The notes beneath the pieces were generated by a model. The model was not told where the DNA came from. It saw nothing but the letters and a program-made list of their open reading frames with translations, and made no database searches. Of a DNA stretch of 64,000 nucleotides, positions 9,047 through 17,452 are shown piece after piece. The stretch's first letter is position 1. Each line of letters opens with the position of its first letter. The position numbers and the translations under genes were made by a program. Origin of the DNA: Nocardia grenadensis NBRC 108939 (lineage in GTDB: Bacteria > Actinomycetota > Actinomycetes > Mycobacteriales > Mycobacteriaceae); the NCBI RefSeq assembly GCF_001613445.1, contig NZ_BDCJ01000017.1, positions 124,001 through 188,000 of the forward strand, given 5' to 3'.

Positions 9047-10638
9047 GCTTATCGCCCGATCTGGTCCCCGCCTTCGCTCCGCTGCCGGTGCTCATCCCGC
9101 TGCTGGCCGCCGCCGCGACACTGGTGGCCGGGCGTCGCGCCCGGGTCCAGCGAGTCCTGGCCACGGTCGCGCTGAGCGCCGCGGTCGCCGTCTGCGCGGT
9201 GCTGCTGTATCTCGCCGACCGCGACGGGACGGTGGCCGTGCAGGTCGGCGGCTGGGAGACCCCGATAGGTATCACCATCGTCGTGGACCGGCTCTCCGCG
9301 TCCATGCTGCTGGTCTCGGCGATCGTGCTGCTCGCGGTCGCCCTGTACGGCGCCGGCCAGAACATCAACGACGCCCAGGTCCGTCAGCCGACCTCCATCT
9401 TCTGGCCCACCTACCTGGTGCTCAGCGCCGGTGTGGCGATGGCGTTCCTGGCCGGCGACCTGTTCAACCTGTTCGTCGGCTTCGAGATCCTGCTGGTCGC
9501 CTCGTTCGTCCTGCTCACCCTGGGCGCGACGGCGGAACGTATCCGCGCCGGGGTGTCGTATGTGATGGTCTCCATGGTGTCGTCGCTGATCTTCTTGATC
9601 GGCACCGCCGTCACCTACGGCGCCACCGGGACCCTCAACTTCGCGCACCTGGCCCAGCGGATGGACGCCATCCCGGACGGTATCCGGCAGGCGGTGTACG
9701 CCGTACTGCTGGTCGCCTTCGGCATCAAAGCCGCGGTGTTCCCCCTGTCGAACTGGCTGCCCGACTCCTACCCCACCGCGCCGGCGCCGGTCACCGCGGT
9801 GTTCGCCGGTCTGCTCACCAAAGTCGGTGTGTACGCGATCGTGCGCACCCAGACCCTGCTGTTCCCGGACGGCGGCTTCGACAACCTGCTGATGATCAGC
9901 GGCCTGCTCACCATGCTGATCGGCATATTCGGTGCCATCGCGCAGAGCGATATCCGGCGACTGCTCTCGTTCACGCTGGTCAGCCATATCGGCTACATGA
10001 TGTTCGGGGTGGGTATCGCCAGCTCCATCGGGCTGGCGGGCACGGTGTACTACATCGCGCACCACATTCTGGTGCAGACGGCGCTGTTCCTGGTGGCCGG
10101 ACTGATCGAACGCCAGGCGGGCTCGACCTCGCTGCGGCGGGTGGGTGGGCTGGCCGCGGCCAGCCCACTGCTCGCGGGACTGTTCCTGATACCGGCGCTG
10201 AACCTCGGCGGGATACCGCCCTTCTCCGGTTTCATCGGCAAAGTGGCGCTGCTCCAGGCCGGCGCGCAGGACGGCAGCGTGCTCGCCTGGGTGCTGGTCG
10301 CCGGATCGATCGTGACCAGCCTGCTGACCCTGTACGTCATGGCTCGGACCTGGAGCAAGGCGTTCTGGCGGCCTCGCGAACAGGCCCCCGAGGGCCATCT
10401 GGTGGCCGCCACCCTGCCGTCGCTGGTGGAGGACAACACCGACATGCTCTACGACGAACGCACCGACCCGGGCCGGCTGCCGGCAATGATGGTGCTGCCG
10501 ACCGCGGCGCTGGTCGCGGTCGGATTGGCGCTGACGGTGTGGGCGGGCCCGGTCCTGGGCATCGCCGACCGGGCCGCGACCGAACTGCAGGACCGCGGCG
10601 TCTATATCGGCGCGGTCCTGGGCGGGGGGCCGCGATGA
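9043..10638 (+). CDS. mrpD: Na+/H+ antiporter subunit D
   Basis: A 531-residue NuoM/NuoN-like subunit with about 14 membrane helices. The family's proton path residues are visible: the glutamate in FVGFEILLVASF and the lysines in FGIKAAVFPLSNWLPDSYP and FAGLLTKVGVYA. A short soluble insertion near residues 445-480 (EGHLVAATLPSLVEDNTDM) precedes the last helices. It is coupled to mrpC and mrpE by 4-base overlaps. Together with MrpA it forms the two proton-translocating units of the complex, which supports Na+ export and pH homeostasis. Confidence 0.95.
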   Translation: MSLSPDLVPAFAPLPVLIPLLAAAATLVAGRRARVQRVLATVALSAAVAVCAVLLYLADRDGTVAVQVGGWETPIGITIVVDRLSASMLLVSAIVLLAVALYGAGQNINDAQVRQPTSIFWPTYLVLSAGVAMAFLAGDLFNLFVGFEILLVASFVLLTLGATAERIRAGVSYVMVSMVSSLIFLIGTAVTYGATGTLNFAHLAQRMDAIPDGIRQAVYAVLLVAFGIKAAVFPLSNWLPDSYPTAPAPVTAVFAGLLTKVGVYAIVRTQTLLFPDGGFDNLLMISGLLTMLIGIFGAIAQSDIRRLLSFTLVSHIGYMMFGVGIASSIGLAGTVYYIAHHILVQTALFLVAGLIERQAGSTSLRRVGGLAAASPLLAGLFLIPALNLGGIPPFSGFIGKVALLQAGAQDGSVLAWVLVAGSIVTSLLTLYVMARTWSKAFWRPREQAPEGHLVAATLPSLVEDNTDMLYDERTDPGRLPAMMVLPTAALVAVGLALTVWAGPVLGIADRAATELQDRGVYIGAVLGGGPR

Positions 10639-11189
10639 GCAGACTGCTGAACCGCGACAATGTGCTCCGCATCGGTGTTCTGCTCTGGCTGACCGCGGTA
10701 TGGGTGGCACTCTGGGGCCAGGTCAGCGTCGCCAATGTGCTGGCGGGACTCGCGGTCGGCGTGGTGATCATGGTGGCCCTCCCGCTGCCCCGGATTCCGC
10801 TGCGCGGGCAGTTGCGACTGCTACCGCTGATGAAATTGGCCGCGGTCAGCGTGTACTACGGGCTGGAGTCCAGTTTCCAGCTGGCCTGGTTCGCCGTGCG
10901 GCCCGGGCCGCCGCCGCCCTCCGGTGTGCTCGAGGTGCAATTCGCGTTCCGCTCGGATCTGGTCATGGTGCTGTGCGTCAACCTGATCAATCTGATCCCG
11001 GGCACCATGGTGCTGGAGATCGACCGCGAACAATGTAAGGCCTATGTACATGTCATCGATGTGAGCAGTGCGGAGGCGGTGGATAAGTTCTATCGCACCA
11101 TCCGGGTGCTGGAACGGTTGCTGATCGATGGGCTGGAACGTCGCGCCACCCCGCTCCCGCCACCGACCGGTCAGGAGGTGACCAAGTGA
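10635..11189 (+). CDS. mrpE: Na+/H+ antiporter subunit E
   Basis: ATG at 10635 overlaps the mrpD stop and opens 184 residues. Two to three N-terminal membrane helices are followed by a conserved soluble domain with LINLIPGTMVLEIDREQCKA and HVIDVSSAEAVDKF, the hallmark of MrpE. The forward frame is open long before 10635 only because it shadows mrpD in another frame. MrpE is needed for complex assembly and activity. Its stop overlaps the mrpF start. Confidence 0.93.
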   Translation: MSRLLNRDNVLRIGVLLWLTAVWVALWGQVSVANVLAGLAVGVVIMVALPLPRIPLRGQLRLLPLMKLAAVSVYYGLESSFQLAWFAVRPGPPPPSGVLEVQFAFRSDLVMVLCVNLINLIPGTMVLEIDREQCKAYVHVIDVSSAEAVDKFYRTIRVLERLLIDGLERRATPLPPPTGQEVTK

Positions 11190-11446
11190 TCGTCGTGGCC
11201 GTGGTGGCCGCGGTCCTGCTCAGTGCGGCCGCGTTGATCACCGCATACCGCATACTCGCGGGCCCGGATACCCTCGACCGGGTGATCGGGATCGACTCGA
11301 TCATCGCGATGGCGATCTGCGGCCTCGCGGTGTGGGCGGCCTACAGCCGCGACACCAGCGTGGTGCCCGCCATCGTCGCGCTGTCGTTGGTGGGTTTCCT
11401 CGGTTCGGCCGCCGTCACCCGCTTCCGGGTCCGGGACGACCGATGA
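11186..11446 (+). CDS. mrpF: Na+/H+ antiporter subunit F
   Basis: An 86-residue protein with three membrane helices and the family motif YRILAGPDTLDRVIGID. The conserved aspartates of this motif have been implicated in cation handling in studied Mrp systems. It is translationally coupled at both ends (ATGA overlaps with mrpE and mrpG). Length is typical. Confidence 0.93.
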   Translation: MIVVAVVAAVLLSAAALITAYRILAGPDTLDRVIGIDSIIAMAICGLAVWAAYSRDTSVVPAIVALSLVGFLGSAAVTRFRVRDDR

Positions 11447-11790
11447 ACACCGTATTCGACTGGATCTCCGGCATCCTGATCATTTTCGGCGCGGTACTGG
11501 CGCTGACCGCCGCCATCGGTATCGTCCGGTTCCCGGACACCCTGCTGCGTATGCACGCGGCGACGAAACCTCAGGTGATCGGTCTTATCTCGGTCCTGGC
11601 GGGCACCTGCATCCGGGTGTACGACGACCCCAATGTCTGGATGCTGGTGCTGGTCGGGTTGTTCACATTGCTCACCGCACCGGTGATCGCCCACCTGATC
11701 GGCCGCACCGCCTACCGGGAGCAACTGCACCGCAAGGATCTGCTGGTGGTCAACGAACTCGAGGACAAACTGGATCGGCCGCAGCCGTGA
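11443..11790 (+). CDS. mrpG: Na+/H+ antiporter subunit G
   Basis: ATG at 11443 opens 115 residues with three membrane helices and the MrpG signature IGIVRFPDTLLRMHAATKP. It is the last gene of the operon, which therefore encodes A(+B-like), C, D, E, F and G, a complete group-2-like Mrp set. Its final 41 bases overlap, tail to tail, the 3' end of the PAP2 gene on the other strand, so the C-terminal tail is encoded opposite another protein. Confidence 0.93.
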   Translation: MNTVFDWISGILIIFGAVLALTAAIGIVRFPDTLLRMHAATKPQVIGLISVLAGTCIRVYDDPNVWMLVLVGLFTLLTAPVIAHLIGRTAYREQLHRKDLLVVNELEDKLDRPQP

Positions 11791-13195
11791 TCCCGGCGGC
11801 CTCGTCGGCCACGGCCGCTGCCGTTTCGAGTGGATCGGCCGTGGCGACGACCGCTTCCGCGGCGCGGTCCGGCAGTGTCGCGACCTCGGCCGTCACCGGC
11901 CGCTCGCGGCGGCGCCGGGCGAACCAGGTGGCGTGGAAGCCCGCCGCCATCGCCGCGAGCAGTGCCGAGACGATCGAACCAGCGACCACCGGGTAGTCGG
12001 CCATCTGCACCGCCAGATACCGGTAGCCGACGAGCAGCGTCACCAGTATCACCGCACCACCGGCGACCAGCCGGATCCGGAACCAGCCCCAGCCGCGTTC
12101 GGGTTCCCGCAGCGCCGATTCCACGGTGAGGCACAGCACCGCCCCGGCGACCAGGTCCACGCCGTAGTGGTAGCCGAACCCGAGTGTCGCGGCCAGCGTG
12201 CACAGCAGCCAGAACATACCGCCCCAGCGCAGCCAGGTCGGCGCGAGTGACCCGTCGGGGTTGCGCCGGGTGTGCAGGAAGAGCGCCAGCGCCCACGCGG
12301 TGTGCATCGAGGGCATGCAGTTGCGCGGGGAGAACGAGTCGAAGGCCATCGCATCCGGCGCGCGATCGAGCGGCGGCAGCACATCGGGCCAGAAATTGCC
12401 GAGCTGGAAGCCGTTCCCGTCGACCCCGTAGGCGAACATCGGCCCGACCACCGGGAACAGTATGTACACGAGGGGCCCCACCAGGCCCAGCACCAGGAAT
12501 GTGCGTACCAGATAGTGATTCGGCCACTGGCCGCCCGCCGCCACCGCCCGCAACTGCCATACCGCCACCACGATGGCCGCCGCCGGCAGTTCGATGTACA
12601 CCCAGTGCAGGACCGCGTCGGGTACCGGTCCCAGAGTTTCCAGTACCCGGCCCACCACCCAGGCCGGGTCTCCGAGCGCGTGATCGGCCAGCATCACGTA
12701 CTGGTCCAGCACTCGCGGCCGCAGTTCCACGGTGATGTGCAGCCAGACGTCACCGACCTTGGTCGCCAGGATCAGCAGCGCACCCAGCGCGGCGGCGTGC
12801 AACGCGTTGCGTCGTTCGACGCCCGTCCAGTGCAACCAGGCCACCAGCGCCACCGCGGTGAGCACGAGGACAGGACCGTTGCCGACGGTGAACGGCCCCC
12901 CCAGCAGCAGCCGCACCCCCGCGTATCCCAGATCGATCAGCACCGCCGCCCCCGCGGCGATCCACCGGCGCCGGCCCGGGATACCGACCAGTGCGAGAAC
13001 CAGACCCGCCCAGGGCACCGTCATGGATTTGGGCGTACCGATGTAGTCCCGGGCCAGGCTCGTCAGCGGGCCCTCGAAATCCCGCCACAACGCCACGCCC
13101 TGCAGCACCAGCAGCAGTACCGGAACGGCGGCGACGGCGGCGACCCGAACCTCCCGGCGCGGCACGGTACTGCGCGCCGCTGCTCCAGTTCCCAT
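11750..13195 (-). CDS. PAP2-family integral membrane phosphatase/transferase
   Basis: A polytopic protein with about ten membrane helices and a PAP2/Aur1-like phosphatase signature: NCMPSMHTAWALAL carries the SMH step and GYHYGVDLVAG the second catalytic His-Asp step. Such enzymes transfer or release phosphoryl head groups on lipids at the outer membrane face; the substrate is unknown, and inositol-phospholipid or polyprenyl substrates are both possible. The C-terminal 60 residues are a soluble alanine-rich tail. I start at ATG 13195; in-frame starts at 13252 (ATG) and a GTG near 13216 are possible and none has a strong ribosome site. Its 3' end overlaps mrpG by 41 bases. Confidence 0.8.
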   Translation of the reverse strand: MGTGAAARSTVPRREVRVAAVAAVPVLLLVLQGVALWRDFEGPLTSLARDYIGTPKSMTVPWAGLVLALVGIPGRRRWIAAGAAVLIDLGYAGVRLLLGGPFTVGNGPVLVLTAVALVAWLHWTGVERRNALHAAALGALLILATKVGDVWLHITVELRPRVLDQYVMLADHALGDPAWVVGRVLETLGPVPDAVLHWVYIELPAAAIVVAVWQLRAVAAGGQWPNHYLVRTFLVLGLVGPLVYILFPVVGPMFAYGVDGNGFQLGNFWPDVLPPLDRAPDAMAFDSFSPRNCMPSMHTAWALALFLHTRRNPDGSLAPTWLRWGGMFWLLCTLAATLGFGYHYGVDLVAGAVLCLTVESALREPERGWGWFRIRLVAGGAVILVTLLVGYRYLAVQMADYPVVAGSIVSALLAAMAAGFHATWFARRRRERPVTAEVATLPDRAAEAVVATADPLETAAAVADEAAGITAAADPVCPRVR

Positions 13196-13283
13196 ATTCG
13201 GGTTTTCGACTAGCACCCGACCATCGTAAACGGCACGTGAACGGCAGGTCATCGGGCTGCTGAACAGCAGCGTACCGGCCGGG

Positions 13284-14429
13284 TCAGCTATCGAGTTCGC
13301 GGACCAGCGCGTCCACCACCGCGACCAGATCCCCCTGCGCGGCCGCCGCCACCTGCCGCTGCCGCTGATAGTTGGCCCCGCGCCGCGGAATATCGGCCAC
13401 CGCCGCGAGTTCGGCCACGCAGTCCAGGCGCCGCGCGGTGGGCTCCAACCGGGTCAGCAGCTCATCGAGATCCTCGGTGACCAGACGTTCGCGGTTGTCG
13501 TCGCCCACGATCACGATGGCGTCCAACCCGTAACGCGCGGCCCGCCATTTGTTCTCCTGCACATGCCAGGGTGGCAGGGTGGGCAGCGATTCACCGCGTT
13601 CCACCCGCTCGTCCAGATGCACGATCAAACAGTGGATGAACGCCGCCAGCGCGGCCAGTTCCGCCCGGTTGGAGATACCGTCGCAGATACGTACCTCGAT
13701 GGTTCCCCATTTCGGTGCGGGCCGGATATCCCAGTGCATACCGCCGAGCTGTTCGAACACACCGGTTTTCATCTGGTCGTGCACATAGCGTTCGAACTCA
13801 CTCCAGTTCTCGAACTGGAACGGCAGCCCCGCCGTCGGCAACTGCTGGAACATCAGCGCGCGATTGCTCGCGTAACCGGTATCCGAACCCGACCACATCG
13901 GCGAGGAGGCCGACAGCGCCAGCAGATGCGGGTAGGACAGCAACAGCGAGTTCAGGATGGGAAAGACCTTGTCCCGGTGCGACACCCCGACGTGGACGTG
14001 CACCCCCCAGATCAGCATCTGCCGACCCCACCACTGGGTGCGTTCGATCAGTTCGTCGTAGTGCTCGGACCGGGTGAGCTGCTGGGTGGACCACTGCGCG
14101 AACGGATGTGTCCCCGCGCAGAACAGGTCCACCCCGAGCTCGTCGGCGGCGCGGCGCACCGTGTGCATGGTGCCGGACAGATCCGCTACGGCGGCCCCGA
14201 CGGTTTCGTGCACACCGGTGACCAGTTCCACGGTGTTGCGGAGCAACTCCTTGGTCACCTGCGGGGTGCCGTCGTGCGCCCGCAGCTCACCCACCGCGTC
14301 GAAAACGGCTGCGGCCGTATTGGACAGATCGCGGCTCGTCTTGTCGACGAGCGCGATCTCCCATTCGATCCCCACGGTCGGCCGAGGCGATCCGCGGAAC
14401 GGTACCGGCTCGATCCGCGCCCCACCCAT
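13284..14429 (-). CDS. Carboxylate-amine ligase, YbdK-type glutamate-cysteine ligase 2
   Basis: A 381-residue GCS2 family enzyme. The N-terminus PTVGIEWEIALVD holds the metal and glutamate-binding acidic residues, IWGVHVHVGV the second metal-ligand region, and GTIEVRICD a further active-site strand. Family members join L-glutamate to L-cysteine or a related amine using ATP. The M. tuberculosis counterpart is Rv0433, which lies next to sodC as here. Actinobacteria make mycothiol rather than glutathione, so the physiological product is uncertain. It sits directly downstream of sodC with a gap of about 20 bases and is probably co-transcribed. Confidence 0.9.
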   Translation of the reverse strand: MGGARIEPVPFRGSPRPTVGIEWEIALVDKTSRDLSNTAAAVFDAVGELRAHDGTPQVTKELLRNTVELVTGVHETVGAAVADLSGTMHTVRRAADELGVDLFCAGTHPFAQWSTQQLTRSEHYDELIERTQWWGRQMLIWGVHVHVGVSHRDKVFPILNSLLLSYPHLLALSASSPMWSGSDTGYASNRALMFQQLPTAGLPFQFENWSEFERYVHDQMKTGVFEQLGGMHWDIRPAPKWGTIEVRICDGISNRAELAALAAFIHCLIVHLDERVERGESLPTLPPWHVQENKWRAARYGLDAIVIVGDDNRERLVTEDLDELLTRLEPTARRLDCVAELAAVADIPRRGANYQRQRQVAAAAQGDLVAVVDALVRELDS

Positions 14430-14450
14430 ATCGGCCCCTCTGTCTTGCGT

Positions 14451-15143
14451 CTAACCGATGACGCCGCAGGCGACCCGGCCGCCCGCGTCACCGGTGCTCA
14501 TCGTCTGCTGATCCGGGCCGGCGCCACCCTCGCGGTTGTAACGGTCCGGGATATTGGCGAAGTTGTCCGAATTGGCGTGCACGATGATCGCCTTACCCCG
14601 GATATCGCTCAAACTGACGGTATCCGTGGTGGTCACCAGATAGCCGTGGCCGTCCTTGCGGACCTGCAGCGAGGTCAGGTCGCCGCTGGCGGGATGTCCG
14701 GTGGCACCGCCGACCTGCAGATGCCCACCCGCGGACAGGAAGTCACCGGGCGCCCCGCCGGCCGGCGGGGCCGAATTCGCCTCGCATTTGCCTTCCTGGT
14801 GGATGTGCAGGCCGTGGAAACCGGGGGTCAAACCGGTTGTGTCCACGGTGATCCGCAGATGGTTCCCCTCGTCGGCGATATTCGCCGTCCCGATCTTCGC
14901 GCCGCTCGGCGACTTCAGTTCGACTTCGGTCCCCGATCCGGCCGGTGAGCCCGGCTGTTCTCCGTGCTCACCGGACTCGCCCGCGCCCGCCGGGGCCGGG
15001 GACGAGGTCCACACCGGCGGAGTCGTCCCCGTCACGTCGCTGGATTCCTGACTGTTCGTGCAGGCAACGAGGCCGAAAGCCGCGACAGCCAGCACCGGGG
15101 TCACGCTCCGCCAAGACCGGCGACGAGAAGTGGACTGTGCCAT
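14451..15143 (-). CDS. sodC: Cu/Zn superoxide dismutase lipoprotein
   Basis: A 230-residue exported superoxide dismutase. The basic leader and hydrophobic core end in a lipobox-like GLVAC, so the mature protein is probably lipid-anchored outside the membrane. A Ser/Gly/Pro-rich spacer (residues ~30-75) precedes the SodC domain. Copper and zinc ligands are visible in GFHGLHIHQEGKCE, GGHLQVGG and KAIIVHANSDNF, and the conserved disulfide pair is GKCE with GRVACGVIG. It removes superoxide at the cell surface. The M. tuberculosis equivalent is Rv0432. It is likely in one transcription unit with the downstream ligase gene. Confidence 0.94.
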   Translation of the reverse strand: MAQSTSRRRSWRSVTPVLAVAAFGLVACTNSQESSDVTGTTPPVWTSSPAPAGAGESGEHGEQPGSPAGSGTEVELKSPSGAKIGTANIADEGNHLRITVDTTGLTPGFHGLHIHQEGKCEANSAPPAGGAPGDFLSAGGHLQVGGATGHPASGDLTSLQVRKDGHGYLVTTTDTVSLSDIRGKAIIVHANSDNFANIPDRYNREGGAGPDQQTMSTGDAGGRVACGVIG

Positions 15144-15268
15144 CAGGGAACTCCTTTACGAGTACCGAGTTTAGGGGTAGAGCGTTTCGACAACGATCTT
15201 TCGACGCACACGATGATGCCACGCCGTCCCGGCCCGGCCGGGACAGCCCCGACCTCCGGAGACACGTG

Positions 15269-15829
15269 TCACCGCCCGGTCACCACCACGACGACTCCCG
15301 AACCGTCGCCCAGACCCGGGATCATCGGCGCGGTGGTGGCATTGATATCCGCGGCGACCGCGGCGGCGGTGGCCTCGTCGGCCGGCGCCGGACCGTAGTA
15401 CACGGTCGTGTTCTCGAGTGTGGTGGCGGCGTAGTTGCCCGTGGAGGTGTTGGTCCAGCCACGCGCCGTGAGTTCGTTCGCGGTCGTGGACGCCAGACCC
15501 GCGACCATGCTGTTGTTGAGCACCCGGACCGGAGCCGATCGATCGACCCCACCGGCTGCCGCCGTGGTGGTCGGTGTGGCGGCCGCGGTGGTGGTACCGG
15601 TTTCGGTGGCCGTGGTGGTGGGTGCGGCCGCGGTGGTGGTACCGGCGCGCGGCGCGGCCAGTGCGGTCGTCGACGAGGCCACCGTGCTCTCGGCGTTGTC
15701 CGAACTCGCCGAGTCCGCACTCGACAGCGACATCGCGCCCAGACCGGCGAAAACGATCGACAGGGCGATCAGAACCATTGCCGTCGCACGCAGCGGCGGT
15801 CCACCGGAGCCAGGGTTCGAATTGCTCAC
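15269..15829 (-). CDS. LytR C-terminal domain protein (Rv0431-like)
   Basis: A 186-residue membrane-anchored protein. One N-terminal helix (residues ~11-33) is followed by a Thr/Ala-rich low-complexity linker (TTTAAAPTTTATETG and similar, to residue ~95) and a C-terminal LytR_C domain starting at APVRVLNNSMVAGLAST and ending near VVVTGR. The domain is thought to bind cell-wall or polyprenyl-linked glycans. In M. tuberculosis the gene at this place is Rv0431, annotated as a tuberculin-related peptide. It lies upstream of sodC in the same orientation. Confidence 0.86.
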   Translation of the reverse strand: MSNSNPGSGGPPLRATAMVLIALSIVFAGLGAMSLSSADSASSDNAESTVASSTTALAAPRAGTTTAAAPTTTATETGTTTAAATPTTTAAAGGVDRSAPVRVLNNSMVAGLASTTANELTARGWTNTSTGNYAATTLENTTVYYGPAPADEATAAAVAADINATTAPMIPGLGDGSGVVVVVTGR

Positions 15830-15849
15830 CCGCCCGAGCCTAGCGCCTG

Positions 15850-16265
15850 CTGTGTTGATTTGCCCCGCCTCCGGCGGGGCGGGTCGGGGCTGTGGCTATC
15901 GGCGCGCCTTCGGCGCGCGGGTCGGGGCCCTGTGACCCCGATTCTTCCCTCCTCCGCTCAGTCGCTGCGCTCCCTCGCTCCGTCAGTCCAGAATCGGGGG
16001 CGGGCCCCGACCACTGAGGTAGACCATCCGGAGGAGACAGAAGGTGCATGCTGTCGTGCGCCTCGACCGGCCTGGGGAGGCTCACATCACTGTAAGTGCT
16101 CGATGGCCACCGGTCTCTGGATGGCCAACCGCACACGCTCGGTCGCTGCGCTCCTTCGCTCCAGAATCGGGGCGGCCCCTACCACTCGACCGTCCGAGGA
16201 GCCGTGAAAATGCGAACGGGAGCGATGTGGAACCGGCTCCACCGCGGCAACAGTCCGGAGCTCGG
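15850..16265. repeat. Intergenic repeat cluster with nested inverted repeats
   Basis: No gene is seen in this stretch. It contains several dyads: GCCCCGCC/GGCGGGGC near 15863, a GGCGCGCC-TTCG-type hairpin near 15901, and a nested pair with outer arms GTCGGGGCCC (15921-15930) and GGGCCCCGAC (16002-16011) and inner arms CCCCGATTCT (15936-15945) and AGAATCGGGG (15990-15999). Inside is GTCGCTGCGCTCCCTCGCTC, repeated nearly exactly at 16142-16160 and again followed by AGAATCGGGG. It looks like a dispersed intergenic repeat family, possibly also terminating transcripts. Coding ORFs over it are chance. Confidence 0.6.
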
Positions 16266-16267
16266 CG

Positions 16268-16615
16268 TCAGACCTGGAAACCGAGCTTTCGCGCCGCTCG
16301 CGACTTCTGCCGGCTCGCGCGTAGCCTGCGCAGGCGCTTCACCAGCATCGGATCGGCGGCCAACGCTTCGGGCCGGTCGACGAGGGTGTTGAGCACCTGG
16401 TAGTAACGGGTCGGTGACAGCGCGAACAGTTCGCGGATCGCCTCTTCTTTGGCGCCCGCGTACTTCCACCACTGTCGTTCGAAGGCCAGGATCTCGTGTT
16501 CGCGGCGACTCAGGCCGCTCTCGGGATCGTGGGGCCCTTCGGGATTCGTATTCGCTGTGTTGTTCGGAGGACCGCCCTGGATTGCGGAAAGATCCCGCGC
16601 TGCTGCGCCGTCCAT
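16268..16615 (-). CDS. DUF3263 domain protein (Rv0430-like)
   Basis: A 115-residue protein with start ATG at 16615, preceded by CGAGGAGCAAG, a good ribosome site. The C-terminal ~75 residues (SRREHEILAFERQWWKYAG, then IRELFALSPTRYYQVLN and a basic tail KRLRRLRASRQKSR) form the DUF3263 helix-turn-helix-like domain conserved in mycolic-acid actinobacteria. It occupies the place of M. tuberculosis Rv0430, between def (divergent) and the LytR_C gene. A DNA-binding role is inferred from the helical pattern and the basic C-terminus only. Confidence 0.87.
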   Translation of the reverse strand: MDGAAARDLSAIQGGPPNNTANTNPEGPHDPESGLSRREHEILAFERQWWKYAGAKEEAIRELFALSPTRYYQVLNTLVDRPEALAADPMLVKRLRRLRASRQKSRAARKLGFQV

Positions 16616-16861
16616 CTTGCTCCTCGCCGAGTTACCACCGGACGCGATCGCCGTATCAGGGCACGATCGGGTCACCGTGTTACTGCCCTGCGATATTCAA
16701 CCACGCCGCCGGGGCGCGCGCTGCCGTCGACGTCCGGCGTGTCCGGTACGGCGGTACCATATATTTCGCGAGAACCCGTTCCACCTGCCCGGACCGGCCA
16801 CGGCGGCCACGCAGAGCAGGCCCTTTTCACCGGCCGCCGGCGCCCACAATAAGCTCGTGTC

Positions 16862-17452
16862 ATGTCAATCCTGCCCATCGTGATCGTCGGCGATCCTGTG
16901 CTGCACGGCCCTACCGCGCCGGTGACCGAATCGCCGGCGGAACTGGCCGGGCTGATCACGGATATGTACGAGACCCTGGACGCCGCCAACGGCGTCGGCC
17001 TGGCTGCCAACCAGGTCGGAGTATCCAAGCGCCTCTTCGTCTACGACTGCCCCGACCCGGCGGAGGACGGCACGGTGGTGCGGCGCCGGGGAGCCGTGAT
17101 CAACCCCGTACTGGAGACCTCGGCGATCCCGGAGACAATGCCGGATCCCGATGACGACGAAGAGGGCTGTCTGTCGGTGCCCGGCGAGCAGTACCCCACC
17201 GGCCGAGCCGACTGGGCCAGGGTCACCGGAACCGACGAGCACGGTGAGCCCGTGACCGTCGAGGGCACCGGCTTCTTCGCCCGCATGCTGCAGCACGAGG
17301 TCGGCCATCTCGACGGCTATCTCTACATCGATGTCCTGATCGGACGCCACGCGCGAGCGGCGAAGAAGGCCGTCAAACGCAACGGCTGGGGCGTCCCCGG
17401 CCGCACCTGGCTACCCGGCAGCGACCCGGACCCCTTCGGACATGACGACTGA
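16862..17452 (+). CDS. def: Peptide deformylase
   Basis: A 196-residue metalloenzyme that removes the formyl group from nascent protein N-termini. All three family motifs are present: GVGLAANQV, EGCLSVPG (metal-binding Cys) and MLQHEVGHLDG (two His ligands and the catalytic Glu). ATG at 16862 has little leader sequence; the transcript may be leaderless. It overlaps the GNAT gene by 11 bases. The order def-GNAT-xthA matches M. tuberculosis Rv0429c-Rv0427c. Confidence 0.96.
   Translation: MSILPIVIVGDPVLHGPTAPVTESPAELAGLITDMYETLDAANGVGLAANQVGVSKRLFVYDCPDPAEDGTVVRRRGAVINPVLETSAIPETMPDPDDDEEGCLSVPGEQYPTGRADWARVTGTDEHGEPVTVEGTGFFARMLQHEVGHLDGYLYIDVLIGRHARAAKKAVKRNGWGVPGRTWLPGSDPDPFGHDD

Noticed and set aside
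9049..10710. 553-codon reverse ORF opposite mrpD
   Set aside because: Composition is Gln/Arg/His/Asp-rich antisense of membrane helices; mrpD is clearly the real gene.
12272..13213. 313-codon forward ORF opposite the PAP2 gene
   Set aside because: Antisense shadow with Arg/His/Gln bias; the PAP2 motifs are on the other strand.
15435..15935. 166-codon forward ORF opposite the LytR_C gene
   Set aside because: Val/Ala repeats arise as antisense of the Thr-rich linker; the reverse frame has the membrane anchor and LytR_C domain.
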